Shown here: positions 37,001 through 49,257 of the stretch, piece by piece
How positions within the stretch are numbered: position 1 is the stretch's first letter
How the letters are laid out: each line of letters starts with the position of its first letter
Assembly: GCA_021613335.1 (NCBI GenBank)
Contig: JAJTWR010000005.1
Span: 510,001-574,000, forward strand
DNA from: Whitmania pigra
Taxonomy: Eukaryota > Annelida > Clitellata > Hirudinida > Haemopidae
DNA: 64,000 bases
Direction: 5' to 3'
Position numbers and translations under genes: made by a program
Notes under the pieces: model-generated
Told to the model about the DNA's origin: nothing
The model's input: the letters and a program-made list of their open reading frames with translations, nothing else
Database searches by the model: none

Positions 37001-40000
37001 AATAATTTTTAAGCCCGATAAATTGAAATAAGATAAAATGCCAGCTTCGAATTTCAACCTTTTCATGTTATTTCCAACATCACACTTGATTTTCGTGTTC
37101 AACCTGATTTCAAATCAAATCAAATCAAATATCAATTCAAACATAAATTACTTCAATACATGACAACAAAAAATACACAATTCAAATGTAAATATCACGT
37201 AATAACATGTAAATTTTCGAGCAATAAAATTAATAAATTAAAATTCCCACGGACTGATTTCGACCAATCAAAATTCAGAATGACAGAATGACAACCGGTC
37301 GACAGAAAACATCCTCCACGCGTAGGACCTGCTGATGCACTTGGCACTGCCTCCGCTGCAGATGTCGGCCACCGAGAGTTCGGGGATTATGCCGCAAGCC
37401 ATCACTTGGAAAAGCCTCTGTTCAGGTTGTTGGGACAACGTGTTGCCTGATGAAAAGTACAAACGTCATAACAACAACAACAACAACAACAATAGCAACA
37501 ATAGCAACAGTGGCAGTGGCAGCAACAACACCTTGTGAGTCGTGAAGCGTGAAGGAGACGTTCCATCTGTATTGTCTCCGATCGACTGCATCGATGACGG
37601 CGTGAATCGTCTGCTTCGTTCGGGAGGGTAGGACGCCACACTGGGGGAAGATTCTCATCACTGCAACAACAACAACAACAAAAATAATAGTACTAATAAC
37701 AACAACAACAATAATAATACTAACAACAATAATACTAATAACAACAACAACAATAATAATACTAACAACAATAATACTAATAACAACAATGATACTAATA
37801 ATAGTCATCATCATCATCATCATCATCAAACAAAGCCAGGATGACTAACACGGAGGCGACTTGGAAAACTTGTACCGAGTACTTCTGCCTTCGTTGCCAC
37901 AGCAACCGTTGTCATCACAACCACCGGCTTCCTCATCTCCATCTTCCTCTTCGTCGTCTTCGTCGTCACTGCTCTGGGGACACGACGAAGCCGTCGGCAT
38001 GGCAACCTCCTCGACGACGTGGAGTTTGTAGACGACGTCGCAGTCGAAGTCGTTGGAGATTTCCGTCAGACGTCTGCTGCACCTGGTGCCGACGAGCAGC
38101 GGGTCGACCCTCACTCGGTCGTCCTTGGACTGTTGAAGCACGAGCGGGGAGCGATGGTGATTGTAGTTAACGAGTGGTCATCGTCGTCGTCATCACCATT
38201 ATCATCATCATCATCTTCATTATCATTAACGGTGGCATACTTTGTCAACATGCCATTGGATGACAGAATGATGACATCAGCATCCACTGAAGCATGATGA
38301 TGATGATGGTAACATTAATGATGATTATAATAATGATAACGACGACGATTATTAGTGGTAATGATGACGATGTCAACGACATAAAATGATTAGACGACAA
38401 GGTGATGACATCACAAGCAACACTCACAACGAGGGTCGCCCGCGTCCCCCTCAGGAGAACCTTGAGGCCGAAGGACGTTTCTTCCGTGTTTCCATGGCGA
38501 GGGCACGTCTTGTTGTCGTCGTCACCGTGGCAACCGGAAGCGAAGGCACCTTCCCCGAGGCCGTCGTCGTCGGGAGAAACGAGTCTCACCTGGAGTCTCA
38601 CCTTTACGAGTTTGTCCTCGTAGTGGCAGCTCTTGAAGTGCCAGGTGTGTCCCTATGTGGATTAAGAACAATGATTATGATGATGATGATGATGATGATT
38701 TAGGAATCATCAATCTCAGGCAATGAAGTTTGCACCTTAAGTGTTACGTAATAATAATATTAAATAATTATTTAATTAATCATTATATTTAATAACACTT
38801 ATTAAGGATAATAATAAATTAATTAATGATTATTTAATTAATTATTTCATAATAATTAATTATTTATCTATATTATTATTATAATGTTAAACAAAGTTTG
38901 ATTTGAGCCTTTTAAGTCCTCAAAAATGCTATTATTGAGTAAATTATACGAAGCATGTTTGTTTGTATGTTTATTTGATTATAGTCCTTTGCATAACAAA
39001 GATGATACGAAGCACATTTTTTGAGGAATAAAAAAGGATTTCTGGTCATCGAGGTATGGTGTTTACGATGAAATGTTGCAGATTGAAAGGTGTGTCGTTG
39101 TTAATGAACGTGTTTCTGGATATGTTGCAGAGAATTGAGATGCTTAATTTATTTATTAATAATTACGATGATTTTATTATTCGTTTGAAGTTGTAAAATT
39201 AAAACAATGAAAGAATGAAAGCCTGCACTAAAACATGTTGGCACATGTGAATGCACGTGCATTGATTGAAAACACAATAAACTTCATAAATGAATTTAAA
39301 TAAACAATTGATAAATTTGATTTTAAATTAAAGTTAAATTAGAAAAAAATTTTAAAATAATAATAAAATTACTAAAATAAACAATTAATAATTTTCACTT
39401 AAAACATCATTCAGCTCACTGAAAAATTGGTCGCATTCATTAAAAATATCCATCAATCAGTCGTCACCTGTGCTTCAAAAGGACCCAAGAACCCCTCGGA
39501 AGGTTCCACACCCAATGTCCCCTCGTAGGCCACTGGAACGATCCATTTGAAGTAGAGGGGTGTACAACACGAACTGCTCACCGTCTCCTTCGCCATGCTC
39601 TGCAGCCCCGTACACGTTGGTCTCATGGTTAACTTGCCACTGCTGCCAAAGGTCACCGAGGGCACGGCCATCGAGGCCCTGACTCTGATTGGCTGAAAAA
39701 TTGAGTTGTTTAATTGGACATTGGAACTGTTATTAGATAAAATATTTCTAACGACAGGATCCTAAACTACAGCAACAGCAGCAGAAGTAGCAGCAACAGC
39801 AACAACAACAACATAATCAGCAGCAACAGCAACAACAACAAAATTGACCAACCCTGTCGTTCGATGGTTGGTCATTGATGACCAACTTGAAGCATCTTTC
39901 AATCTTAGTCGAGGTGCAGCCGAGCATTAGTGGGTTGAACATGAACAGGATGATCTGATTGGCTCCCGGAGAAATAAGACCGGACGATGGTTTGTGTAAG

Positions 40001-42287
40001 AACATTCTATTGGTCAGATAATTATGATGACTATCAATGCTCATAAATCAACTTCACCTCCACAATTTCATGACCACAATTTTCACCATAAGTACAATGA
40101 CATTTCATATTACCCTAGATGTGATGTCATCATCATCATCATCATCCTCCACATCACTACCACCACCATCATCATCATCATCACCACCATCATTATCATC
40201 ATCACCGTCATCATTATCATCATCACTATTATTAAAACCAACTCGGCTCCATCTCTCTCCAGTTGAAATACAGCTGGGTCTTTCCCAGCATTGAAGATCC
40301 TGATTGTTTTGAAGGTGGGTGCATGCCTCCTCACTGACCTCAAGGTCAACAAAGGTCGATCGAGTTCAAGGCGGGGATGGAATCGTTCGCATCCGTAGCC
40401 GAAAGAGTTTCCTGCAGTTTTACGGGTGACGAGCGATGGTGACATTAACGTTGACGCTAAGTTGTGCCACAATATTGCTAATAATCGATTTATTAAACAA
40501 TTAAAGAAAAAAAAAAAACAAAAATTAACATTACAGTTAAAGACATTAACCTCATTAATTTATTATTATTTTATCAGTAAAAGCACCATCATCAAAACCA
40601 TCATCCTACCCGGCCTACACAATTCAGAAGTCAGAAGTGGTCCAACCACAGTACCACCCTAGGCATCACCACGACAAACGCCACCCACCTGAAACGGTTA
40701 CGGTGATGAACCACGGTGGAAACAGGATCCTCTCGTCCGTGGTCTTGTAGCTGGAAAACAACTCGGGGGTGGCGAAGCATTCGAATTCGCTCGAGTAGAA
40801 CTGGTTCTGTTTTGTCTTGAAGAAGAAAAATTATGATGGTGATGATGATGATGATGATGGTGATGACGATGATGATGATGACGATGATGATAGGGATGTT
40901 ACGGGAATTTTATATAGGCAACTGTTAATGGCCCCATCGCATTAATCATTCAATGCTTGATGTTTAATGATGGATTTCATCACCATAATCACCATGATTA
41001 TCATTAACAACACTCATTATCATCCCCGACTCACAGGTTCAAAGGTGAAGGTGAACATGGCCGATTGTTCCGCACCAACGAGTTTCCGGTTGGGCACAAC
41101 CGAGAAGTGTTTGAACTCGTGACCTTGAAGAGTAAAAATTAAAACAACAACCAATTACGCTATTATTACATCGCCAATTACAACAACAATATGCGTAATG
41201 ATGATGATGAGCTTAATTAATGTTGTTGATTGATGCTAACAGTAAATCCACTGTACAATAATGGGTCCTCTTGTGTGATTGGTGAGGCAGAGATCCTGTG
41301 GAAGATAAACATCATCTATATATCTTAACCGCCTACATCATCATCATCATCACCATCGTCATCATCATTACCACCACCATCATCATCGTCATCATTATCA
41401 CCATGCTGCTGACCTTCTTCATGGGAGGACACCCAAACTCCAAGTTTCCAAAGTCGATGATGTTGACATCTGTGCTGATGTGTGGCATGCATTTCTTGAT
41501 GGCATTTACGTCATCATCATTTACAAAAACAATCATTAAGCTTAATTGGCTTATTGAATGGGATGCATCACCATTGGATGTAAAATTAAAGTGACTTAGA
41601 ATCAATTAATCAACCTACTAGCCAATCAATCGATCAGTCAGTCAATCAAAAAATCAATAAATCAACCTATAAACCAATCAATCAATCAGTCAATCAATCA
41701 AAAAATCGGTAAATCAATCAAACAATCAATCAGATACAATCGACTAATCGACTCACAGCCACACCGGACGTGCAACCGTCATCCAAGAAGTCTTCGTTGT
41801 TTGACAGTATTCTCTTCTGTTCCCAATTAATAATTATGTTATTATGATGCATTTAACAATGAACAGTTGTGGTGGTGATGATGACGATTATTGGTGATAT
41901 GATGATGATGATTATAATGATATCGATGGCTAATGTTGGTAATGGTGCTACTGATTACGATAGTGATGATAAAATGTTGTATCATTTAGTGGCTAAATTT
42001 TAGCCCATGTGCCAAAATCATCACCTTAAGCATCATAGCAACTTAATCAGAACATAACCACAGATATTATTTGAATAATTTATGACTCACCACATTATTT
42101 GAAGCCCCATCCTTGCCATGGTAACCTTTCTCCAGCATTCCAGTTATGTGCTGGACAAAAACAAAGACTCGATAGACAATTGTACTTACGCATACCTATG
42201 CTTGCATAATTAGATAAAAATTATAAGCCTTATCAATATTCGTGTGCATTTAATTACTCATCTTATAAAGTCTGAGTAGATAATTTA

Positions 42288-42329
<42 letters not shown>

Positions 42330-45300
42330 TATTATTATTATTATCATTATTATTGAAAAAGGCCATTTGTTATTCATTATCCAAGCATCCCTTTCCAATG
42401 TTGACACACCTTTGGAGACAAAAATGAGAGCCCCTCTCGGCAGAAGCAGTCGTACCTGGCCAGGTGAGACTGGTCGAGTGCTACAGGTATGATGTCACCA
42501 CTCCTGCAGGTCCCTAACAGCTGGAGATTCATTACTCCCTGCGATGTAAGTGATGTCGAATGTGGTCAAAGATTTTTAAAGTCAAAGTTAATATTAAGTT
42601 AGCAAATCGATAAAATAATAATAATTAATAACATAAGAATTAGAATAAAATAAGGTGAATTTAAAATATTTAATTACATTATTATCTATGCATAATATTA
42701 TATTAGCATATTATCAATAATATTAAGCTTTAACATTGATTTAACATTAATTAATTATTAAATTTCATAGCCACTTCATTCATCAATCCATCCATACTAA
42801 CTAATAAACCTCACACAATTACATCAACAATCCATTCTACCAGGGTAGAACTTTGTAACCACTCTTATAACCTTTTTATCCAATATAACCCCACTGTGGT
42901 TCACCCCTCTTACAACAAAAGTACTACCTGGTTTAACTAACAAGTTAAAAACCCTACCAACCTTATGGTGTACGAGGCAGGCAACCTTCCTGTAATAATT
43001 CATGGGCACTTTCGGGGCAAAGGTCACCCTGACGATGGTTCGACCCATGCCCGGTAGTTCGCCGTTTTGCGGCTCAATTTGAAAGGTGCTGTTGTCATTG
43101 TCCACTTGGAACTGTTGAGGAATGGATAAATGAATCGTTAATGGTCCATTAAGTGGTTGTTATTATTATTTGTATTTTTTGTATTTTAGCCCATTTTTTT
43201 GAATGCCTTATACATTTGAATAGGATGTGAAGGCACCTTTTTGTTAACCGATCCACCATTTATATAGCAGCAATACCCAAGGACGCTCCCTGGCGGTGAG
43301 GGCTGGGTTGCCACATTAGTATTACTGTTATTGTTATTATTATTATTATTATTATTATTCAGTATTGATTCGTTAGCCTTAATTAAATGCCAACCAATCA
43401 GACAAGTTCACAAAATTTAGTAGACATCATGCACGAATACTTGTTGTCAATAAGTTTTAATGATGTTTGTGTAAATTATCATAAATTAGCATATTATTAA
43501 CCTGGAAGTAGACTGAGCCCTGCGATTGGTTGATAATTTCGAGGTTCTTAGTGAAGAAGCCAGGCAGCTCAACAACAGGAAAGCAGAGTAATTCCTTGCA
43601 TAGAAAAACTTTCGGAGCTGTTTGGAAAGGTGACTTATAATTACGTTAGTTAATGCAATAACAAGTTAATATAATGTTATATATATAAACATATATATAT
43701 ATACAAATATTATTATACATCATATATTATTCCTTAACCAATAAGCAATTTGTCGAGTAATATTATTATTTATTATATATATATTTATATATATAACATA
43801 CTTAATGACATACAAATATTATTATACATCATATATTATTCCTTAACCAATAAGCAATTTGTCGAGTAATATTATTATTTAACAATAGGATTTTGATTGT
43901 TATTATTGTTGATTGTCTTATTACAAGAATTAATATTAAATGAAAAACGAAAACGTTATTAAACAAGTCCCCAGTAACTAATAAATAAAAATCACAAATA
44001 AATAGATCATTGCATCACTGAGGAAAAGCCATCATCACTCGCCTGAACACCTGCCAATGCAGGTGAAAGCTGTCCTCGGAAAGATCTGATTGGTTGTGAG
44101 GCTGGAGTGGACGGACTTCAATCCAGAGGAGCTTTGAAGCAACAACTCCACTTTGTAGCTCAGACCTGTTTCTTTGGGTCGGAATGAGATCTAAGATGTT
44201 GTGGGATGAATGGGGATCCTCGTTAATATTTGGTGATCGATTTTTATGAAGTTTTATTAAATAATAACTATGCTATTATTAGTATCACAACTAATTCATA
44301 ACCTTATTAATAATAAATTATAACACTTCTAAAGGAATTAAACATTAAAATATCACAGAATTAATCATCCTAGTCAATTAAGAACATTATAATTAATGAG
44401 AGCCTACTTAATATTCATGAGAATTACTCACAGTAACTTCCTGAGAACAGCCGGCCTTCAAGAGTCCCTCCCCCTTTTCGAGGTGGAAGACTTTACGAGC
44501 GGAACATTCGTCATCGTTGCCACAGCAAAGACAACCACCCTCGTGTCGCGGTACGATGACCGTGTAGTACGTGTCGACCTAAGATGGATTGCAGATGGAT
44601 TTATTGCAAAACAGACGACGGACGACGGCACGAGAAGCCCGAGCAATGAAAGCACCGATGATGGATGCGCAGATAGACATCGAGCGATGCGTGATAGATG
44701 GACGGAAGGATAAATGCACAGTATGTATGAATGGACAGAAAGGACGAATTGAATGGATGATGGATCTTCAGCATTGCAACGATTCTCACCGTGGACATGT
44801 TCTTAACGATGACGTGTTTCCTCGACTTTCCACCGGGCATCACTTCCCCAAAGTTCAGCAACACTTTGGCTTCCCCGTGGACTCGGTGGTCCACATTGCG
44901 GTCATCACCGTTGCCATCGGAGACGACTTCTTCTGAAGCATTGTTTTCGGAGGATGCATCGTTTTTGCAGTTACTCCGACACGCGGGGACCATTTTGTTA
45001 CAGGAATTATCATTGTTGTTGCTGTTGTTGTTGCTGCTGTTACTTCCATTCTTGTTGTAGGTTTTGAGTGCAACATTTTTGTTGCTCCATACCTTGAACT
45101 TGTTCTTGAACTTTGACCTTTCCTTGTAGACGGCTGATGTGGTGGCGAGTTGATTTGTTGAAGCTTGTTGTTGCAACTGAGTCCTGGCAACAATACCATC
45201 ATCATCATCAAGATTTTCAAAATCGATGTCACCATTGTTGCTGGTGGTGTTGACATTGTTGTTGTTGTTGTTGTTGGTAGTGTTGTTGTTGTTGTTGGTA

Positions 45301-45669
45301 GTGTTGTTGTTGTCATAAACATTGTTGCAATTGCAATTGGTGATGGGGCTAGGACACTTGAACTTTTGGTGGCAACATTTCTTTGGGCAGATGAAGGCCT
45401 GTAGGAGTGCATACTTAGCTGGAAACAAGAGCATCATTATCACAATTAAACATTGACAATTACAAATCTAAACAATTACTAATCATCAAACGAAGTCTGA
45501 TATTGTTGAAAAGATGAACAAGATAAATAAATTAGACGTATATAAAATCATCACTGTCATCCATCAACATCATCATCAGCATGGTATCATCATCCTCATC
45601 ATCGCCGCCCTCGTCATCTTCAAAATCATCATCATCATCACCACCACCACCACCACCATCATCATCATC

Positions 45670-45704
<35 letters not shown>

Positions 45705-45708
45705 ACAA

Positions 45709-45749
<41 letters not shown>

Positions 45750-47724
45750 ACATCAATGTTTAACCTCTGCCAGTGAAGAGAATACATGAAGACTTCTCGA
45801 GGTTGTTGCCGTATCGAACCACCGCATTCACACTGAAAGACTTGGCAAGCTACAAAAAATAACCTTTTCAACGACTAACGACTAACGTGAGAAACATTAA
45901 AAATGTATAATGTCAATAATGCTAATAACGTTAATAATGTTAAGGTATTCATATTCTTGTATTATTTCTGATAACGAACTTTGTACGATTTGATTTTATT
46001 TATTTAAATAAAAATAAATCTAAAGGTTACCCTGAACAAATAAACACTTGTCGAATGATCATATGTCCGAATCTCATCCCAGTTATTACAGAATTTAATT
46101 ACACAATTTACGTTCAATTGATAATTCATGAGCGCTATAAACCTAAGGCAAGTTTTTCTAGAAATTGATTTTAACTTTTAAGCAAATTTCATCGCTTGGC
46201 AAAGGTTAGCGCTTCAGAAAATTTGCACATTTCGTAAGTAATACGTCAGCATCATGAACACGTAAATCAGAAGCAAAAGCAAAAATGAGAATTTAAAAGT
46301 CCAACGAACATGTGGTGTGAAAACTGCTCCCAAGGACACAAAGTCACCTGTCTTCAACGGGAATTGTTGCGGTTGAATGAACAAGGGATGTAGCGATTCG
46401 ATCGAGACGGTCGTGTCCACTGAACTGTGAAAAGATGTTTGGGACATTGTAATGTCATTGAAGATTGAAAATTAAATTAAATCAACATCAACATACAACC
46501 ACTGCTGTCACACAAACAACTTTAAGGATCGTGTAACAGTAATAATTTTTTATTTTCTTTTAATATTACTGATGGAATTACAGTGGTATCCTTCTTAACG
46601 AATGCCTCGCACAACAAACACCTCACTCGCCCTCTGGGTCCTACATTTTTGTTACTCAATTTAACATAGAAATCTATTGGAAATTGTGTTCAACCCAACA
46701 AACTTGGCGATGGGATGAATTGCGTGGGCTGGACAGGGTATCACTGTAAATCATCATCAAATGCAAATTCTGTTGATGCATGCATATTAAATAATTTTCA
46801 AGTTAATTAATGCTAATTAATTAATTAATTAATTTTAATTAAAAACTGTAAAAAGGAAGATTGATTAAATGTGGCAAGATCAAGGAAAGACTAAATGTCT
46901 CAGAAGGAAGTTTTGAACCTACCCTGCATTACAAATCTGAAAGGATGCATTCGTCTTGTGACCCACGGCACATGTTCCCATGTCAACGTTCGATGGCATC
47001 CTCAGCTCAACCCTAGCCCTTTGGGGAATGATGGCATGTAGGGTGATGCAGAAACACCCCAACTGTAGGTTGGTAGAAAATGATTATGCAAATAATGCTA
47101 AACATGTTTATGCTTCATGAATGTGAAACTCTGTTGCATGTATTAAATTAGAGTTTGTCACCTAGATTAGCATTGTTCATCGGTAAATGTTAACTATTTA
47201 TTAATTCCATCTGAAAGTGAAACCTTGTTTCTTATTTCCAGGCTCTCCAAATACTCCACATCATCTTTAGGGATAAAGAGTATTGGCACTTTGAAGACAT
47301 TGCCAGGAGCAATAAAAATCTTTTTATCATAGATCATCTTGAAAATGTTGGATGGTGGCATCCTGTGATGATGATAATGATCATGATGGTAGTGATTGAA
47401 TTCAAGCACCATGATGAAATGCAGGTTGTAATTCTGTCAGTGTGTGACACCATAATCGAGCAAAAGTCATTTTATGTTTTACTTCATGAATCTTCAAGGT
47501 TTTATAGTTGAACCAATTATTATCATATTGATGCTGATAATGATGGCACAAACTACTGACCTCAGCTTGACTTTGCGCGGTTCATAAGAAGGATTCTTGA
47601 TAGATATAGTTTTCTGGTATTCCTTTCCAACCTTCCAATTAGTCCAATTAATTTCGTAAGGCACTTCAAGACCACAAACATTTGCTTTCGCCGGACTAAC
47701 TTTGTCGTCTGATACGCCCGGCAT
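31003..47724 (-). CDS. CFAP65: Cilia- and flagella-associated protein 65
   Basis: 39 exons, 5730 nt, 1909 aa plus stop (human 1925). Exons: 47724-47561, 47362-47224, 47062-46923, 46424-46310, 45849-45765, 45418-44790, 44578-44432, 44190-44043, 43617-43502, 43111-42962, 42538-42410, 42150-42091, 41816-41757, 41494-41414, 41295-41241, 41123-41035, 40806-40689, 40411-40243, 40006-39853, 39692-39468, 38652-38428, 38129-37883, 37660-37532, 37446-37296, 36826-36710, 36484-36400, 36125-35967, 35864-35676, 35060-34947, 34561-34400, 34313-34170, 33857-33741, 33389-33255, 33145-33083, 32755-32559, 32333-32223, 31963-31789, 31515-31451, 31174-31003. CFAP65 is an ASH/MSP-domain axonemal central-apparatus protein needed for sperm flagella. 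Matches: VCGLEVPYEINW (N-terminus), DLCLTNHTRG, HKPSSGLISPGANQIIL, EPMPYFQQFVE, GEFSITARPRLPAL (C-terminus). Exon 14 and 36 acceptors are least certain; intron 8 is GC-AG. Confidence 0.93.
34795..34890. repeat. Short tandem repeat in CFAP65 intron 29
   Basis: Five or more imperfect copies of a unit near ACACAATTGATTG, between exons 29 and 30 of CFAP65. No coding role. Confidence 0.75.
37672..37828. repeat. (AAC)n/(AAT)n and (ATC)n compound repeat, CFAP65 intron 22
   Basis: Alternating ACAACAACAATAATAATACT blocks followed by a pure ATC run that reaches to within 60 nt of exon 22. On the transcript strand it reads GTTGTTATTATT and supplies part of the pyrimidine-rich DNA upstream of exon 23. 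Confidence 0.85.
41610..41745. repeat. AATC-type interspersed repeat, CFAP65 intron 13
   Basis: Repeated CAATCAATCA blocks, with the phrase TCAATCAAAAAATC occurring twice about 55 bp apart, indicating a small internal duplication. Confidence 0.8.
43235..43315 (-). mobile_element. SINE fragment, copy 4 (CFAP65 intron 9)
   Basis: Minus-strand read gives GGCAACCCAGCCC, then GGGAGCGTCCTTGGG, then CTATATAAATGG, corresponding to the 3' half of the SINE family seen at 26569 and 50090. It is divergent and truncated. Confidence 0.55.
43704..43882. repeat. About 72-bp direct duplication in CFAP65 intron 8
   Basis: The block starting ACAAATATTATTATACATCA and ending GTCGAGTAATATTATTATTT occurs at about 43704-43775 and again at about 43811-43882, with no visible mismatch. 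The copies are separated by TATATATATTTATATATATA-type sequence. Confidence 0.9.
44997..45332 (-). repeat. CFAP65: Asn-rich coding repeats in CFAP65 exon 6
   Basis: Exon 6 (629 nt) contains (AAC/AAT)n tracts that are translated. Residues about 244-276 (45332-45234) are mostly Asn with Thr, including a run of seven Asn. A second tract at about residues 338-355 (45050-44997) is Asn/Ser. Conserved ASH sequence flanks them (AKYALLQAFICPKKCC before; KVLLNFGEVMPGGKSRKHV after). Human CFAP65 has no Asn tract at this place, so this is a lineage-specific expansion of a loop. Confidence 0.88.
45555..45760. repeat. (ATC)n microsatellite, CFAP65 intron 5
   Basis: Long imperfect CAT/ATC repeat that runs up to within 5 nt of the exon 5 donor (exon 5 ends at 45765). 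The frames called here on either strand (poly-Ile, poly-Met, poly-Asp, poly-His) are repeat translations. Confidence 0.93.
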
Positions 47725-49257
47725 TTTTTTTCGATTATATTCTCAGTTTATAGTTATCATAAGTTCAATTAGATTTAGTTTACAGACGAAATAGATTTGG
47801 TATGAGAGACCGAAAGACGTTCTAAGTAAACTTTTAATCCCACATATCCCGGCCTTTCATGTCTCCATAGAAACCGAATTTGAAAAGTGATAACCATCAT
47901 ATATTTCAACCAAAATCGCTCAAGAAGCAAAATAATTTAATTACTAAATGTTTAAAATATTTTTAAAAACATTTATTTGTAAAACTTGAGTTCATCGATA
48001 ATTGTAGCAATTCCCAGGAGGGCCAACTATAAGCAGAACATTCACAAAACGCATGCGAAATCAGATTTTGGAACCCTCAGGCCACCGCCACAATTGTAAT
48101 AGGCTCGTAATATGTTAGCTTCATCAATCGCCAAAAAGCTTGGGGTTTCTGAAACCCTTAAGAATTAACGAATCGGTATGAAAGCACGCCTTGGCAGAAC
48201 CCTCACCCGGAATAAATATAAGCTTGCGCCTAGGTCAAAACGGGTCAAGCATTACCCATTCTAAACCTACCTCTTCTATCACCGACACTAGCGCCATTAC
48301 ATATTTGAATTTATAATCACAACTAATTACAGCACCATCTTTGCTGTAGTCTCTTCAACTACTCCTAAAATGGAATAAACTCTGGATGATTTAATTATTA
48401 AATAATTTGAGAAACACAACAAGACGCCTTGCGTAAATCAAAACGTTGGTTAGTAATTAATTAATTCAAAGCTCAAATAAGCCAGCTGTGTTTACAAAAT
48501 GAAAAGCAAGCTCAGGACCCAATTTTGTCCAGTTATTGACTCATAATAAAATCCAATCTGAATCCACATTATCGTTGAAACTTTTGCATAGTTACCTATA
48601 TCTGTATATGGTTCTATATGAAAAGCGATGAATATGGAGCAATAAACGAGCACTTTGTTCCCGTAAAGAATCAGCAGACGTTGAACTTCACAGTAAAACA
48701 ATTATTCTAGTAGATGTTAGTTAGTTAATAATATTGATTAAATCAATTATTAGAGATCAATTTTGTTATAAATCAGCTTTTAGTCAGTGACTTTTTAAAA
48801 TGAGAAATAAGTGAAGATTTTCTAATCAACTTTTGGAAGTATCAAATCATCGTATCGTTGCAAGGTTATCATCGTCTTTGAATAAATATTGCATCTGATT
48901 TTATAAATATTTGTATATATAAAAAAAAGTGATCTAGCAAGTGAGAACGTTGAATTCCATCACAAATAAAACAAGATAGCCAAAACAGATTCAAGTCAGA
49001 GTTTTGTTGAAATTTCTATGTAAAAAATAAATAAAATTAAAAATTTAGTAAAAAACAAAACAAAATTAAGTCTCTCTCTTGTATGCCTACATCAGGAAGC
49101 AGACGACAAAAGATCGGTTACTAAGCAAAACATTGGTTGCTAAGCAAAGGCTTAAAAAATGAAAACCAATCAAATCATAAAGATATATCCAGCTTTGGGG
49201 GGATTATTGTAAGGGGTGACAAAAGGTCGCATTGTTTGACCTCTGGGGTCATTCAAG
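47725..49257. other. Spacer between CFAP65 5' end and ESYT 3' end
   Basis: About 1.5 kb between two minus-strand genes. It should hold the ESYT 3' UTR and the CFAP65 promoter/5' UTR. The minus-strand frame 48701-48492 is hydrophobic but lacks splice signals or recognisable motif. No RFX-box-like palindrome (expected upstream of many cilium genes) could be assigned with confidence. Confidence 0.4.

Noticed and set aside
37296..37446. Missing exon between CFAP65 exons 24 and 25
   Set aside because: Human CFAP65 has about 30 more residues here, but no phase-compatible exon was found in 37295-36827, and the direct join keeps the frame.
45514..45871. Overlapping frames of poly-Ile, poly-His, poly-Met and poly-Asp
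   Set aside because: All are translations of an (ATC)n microsatellite in CFAP65 intron 5. The same holds for frames at 26226-26481, 26965-27171, 35860-36063, 37422-37829 and 40024-40294.
48492..48701. Hydrophobic 69-codon minus-strand frame between CFAP65 and ESYT
   Set aside because: No splice sites or start context, and the hydrophobicity follows from AT-rich codons.
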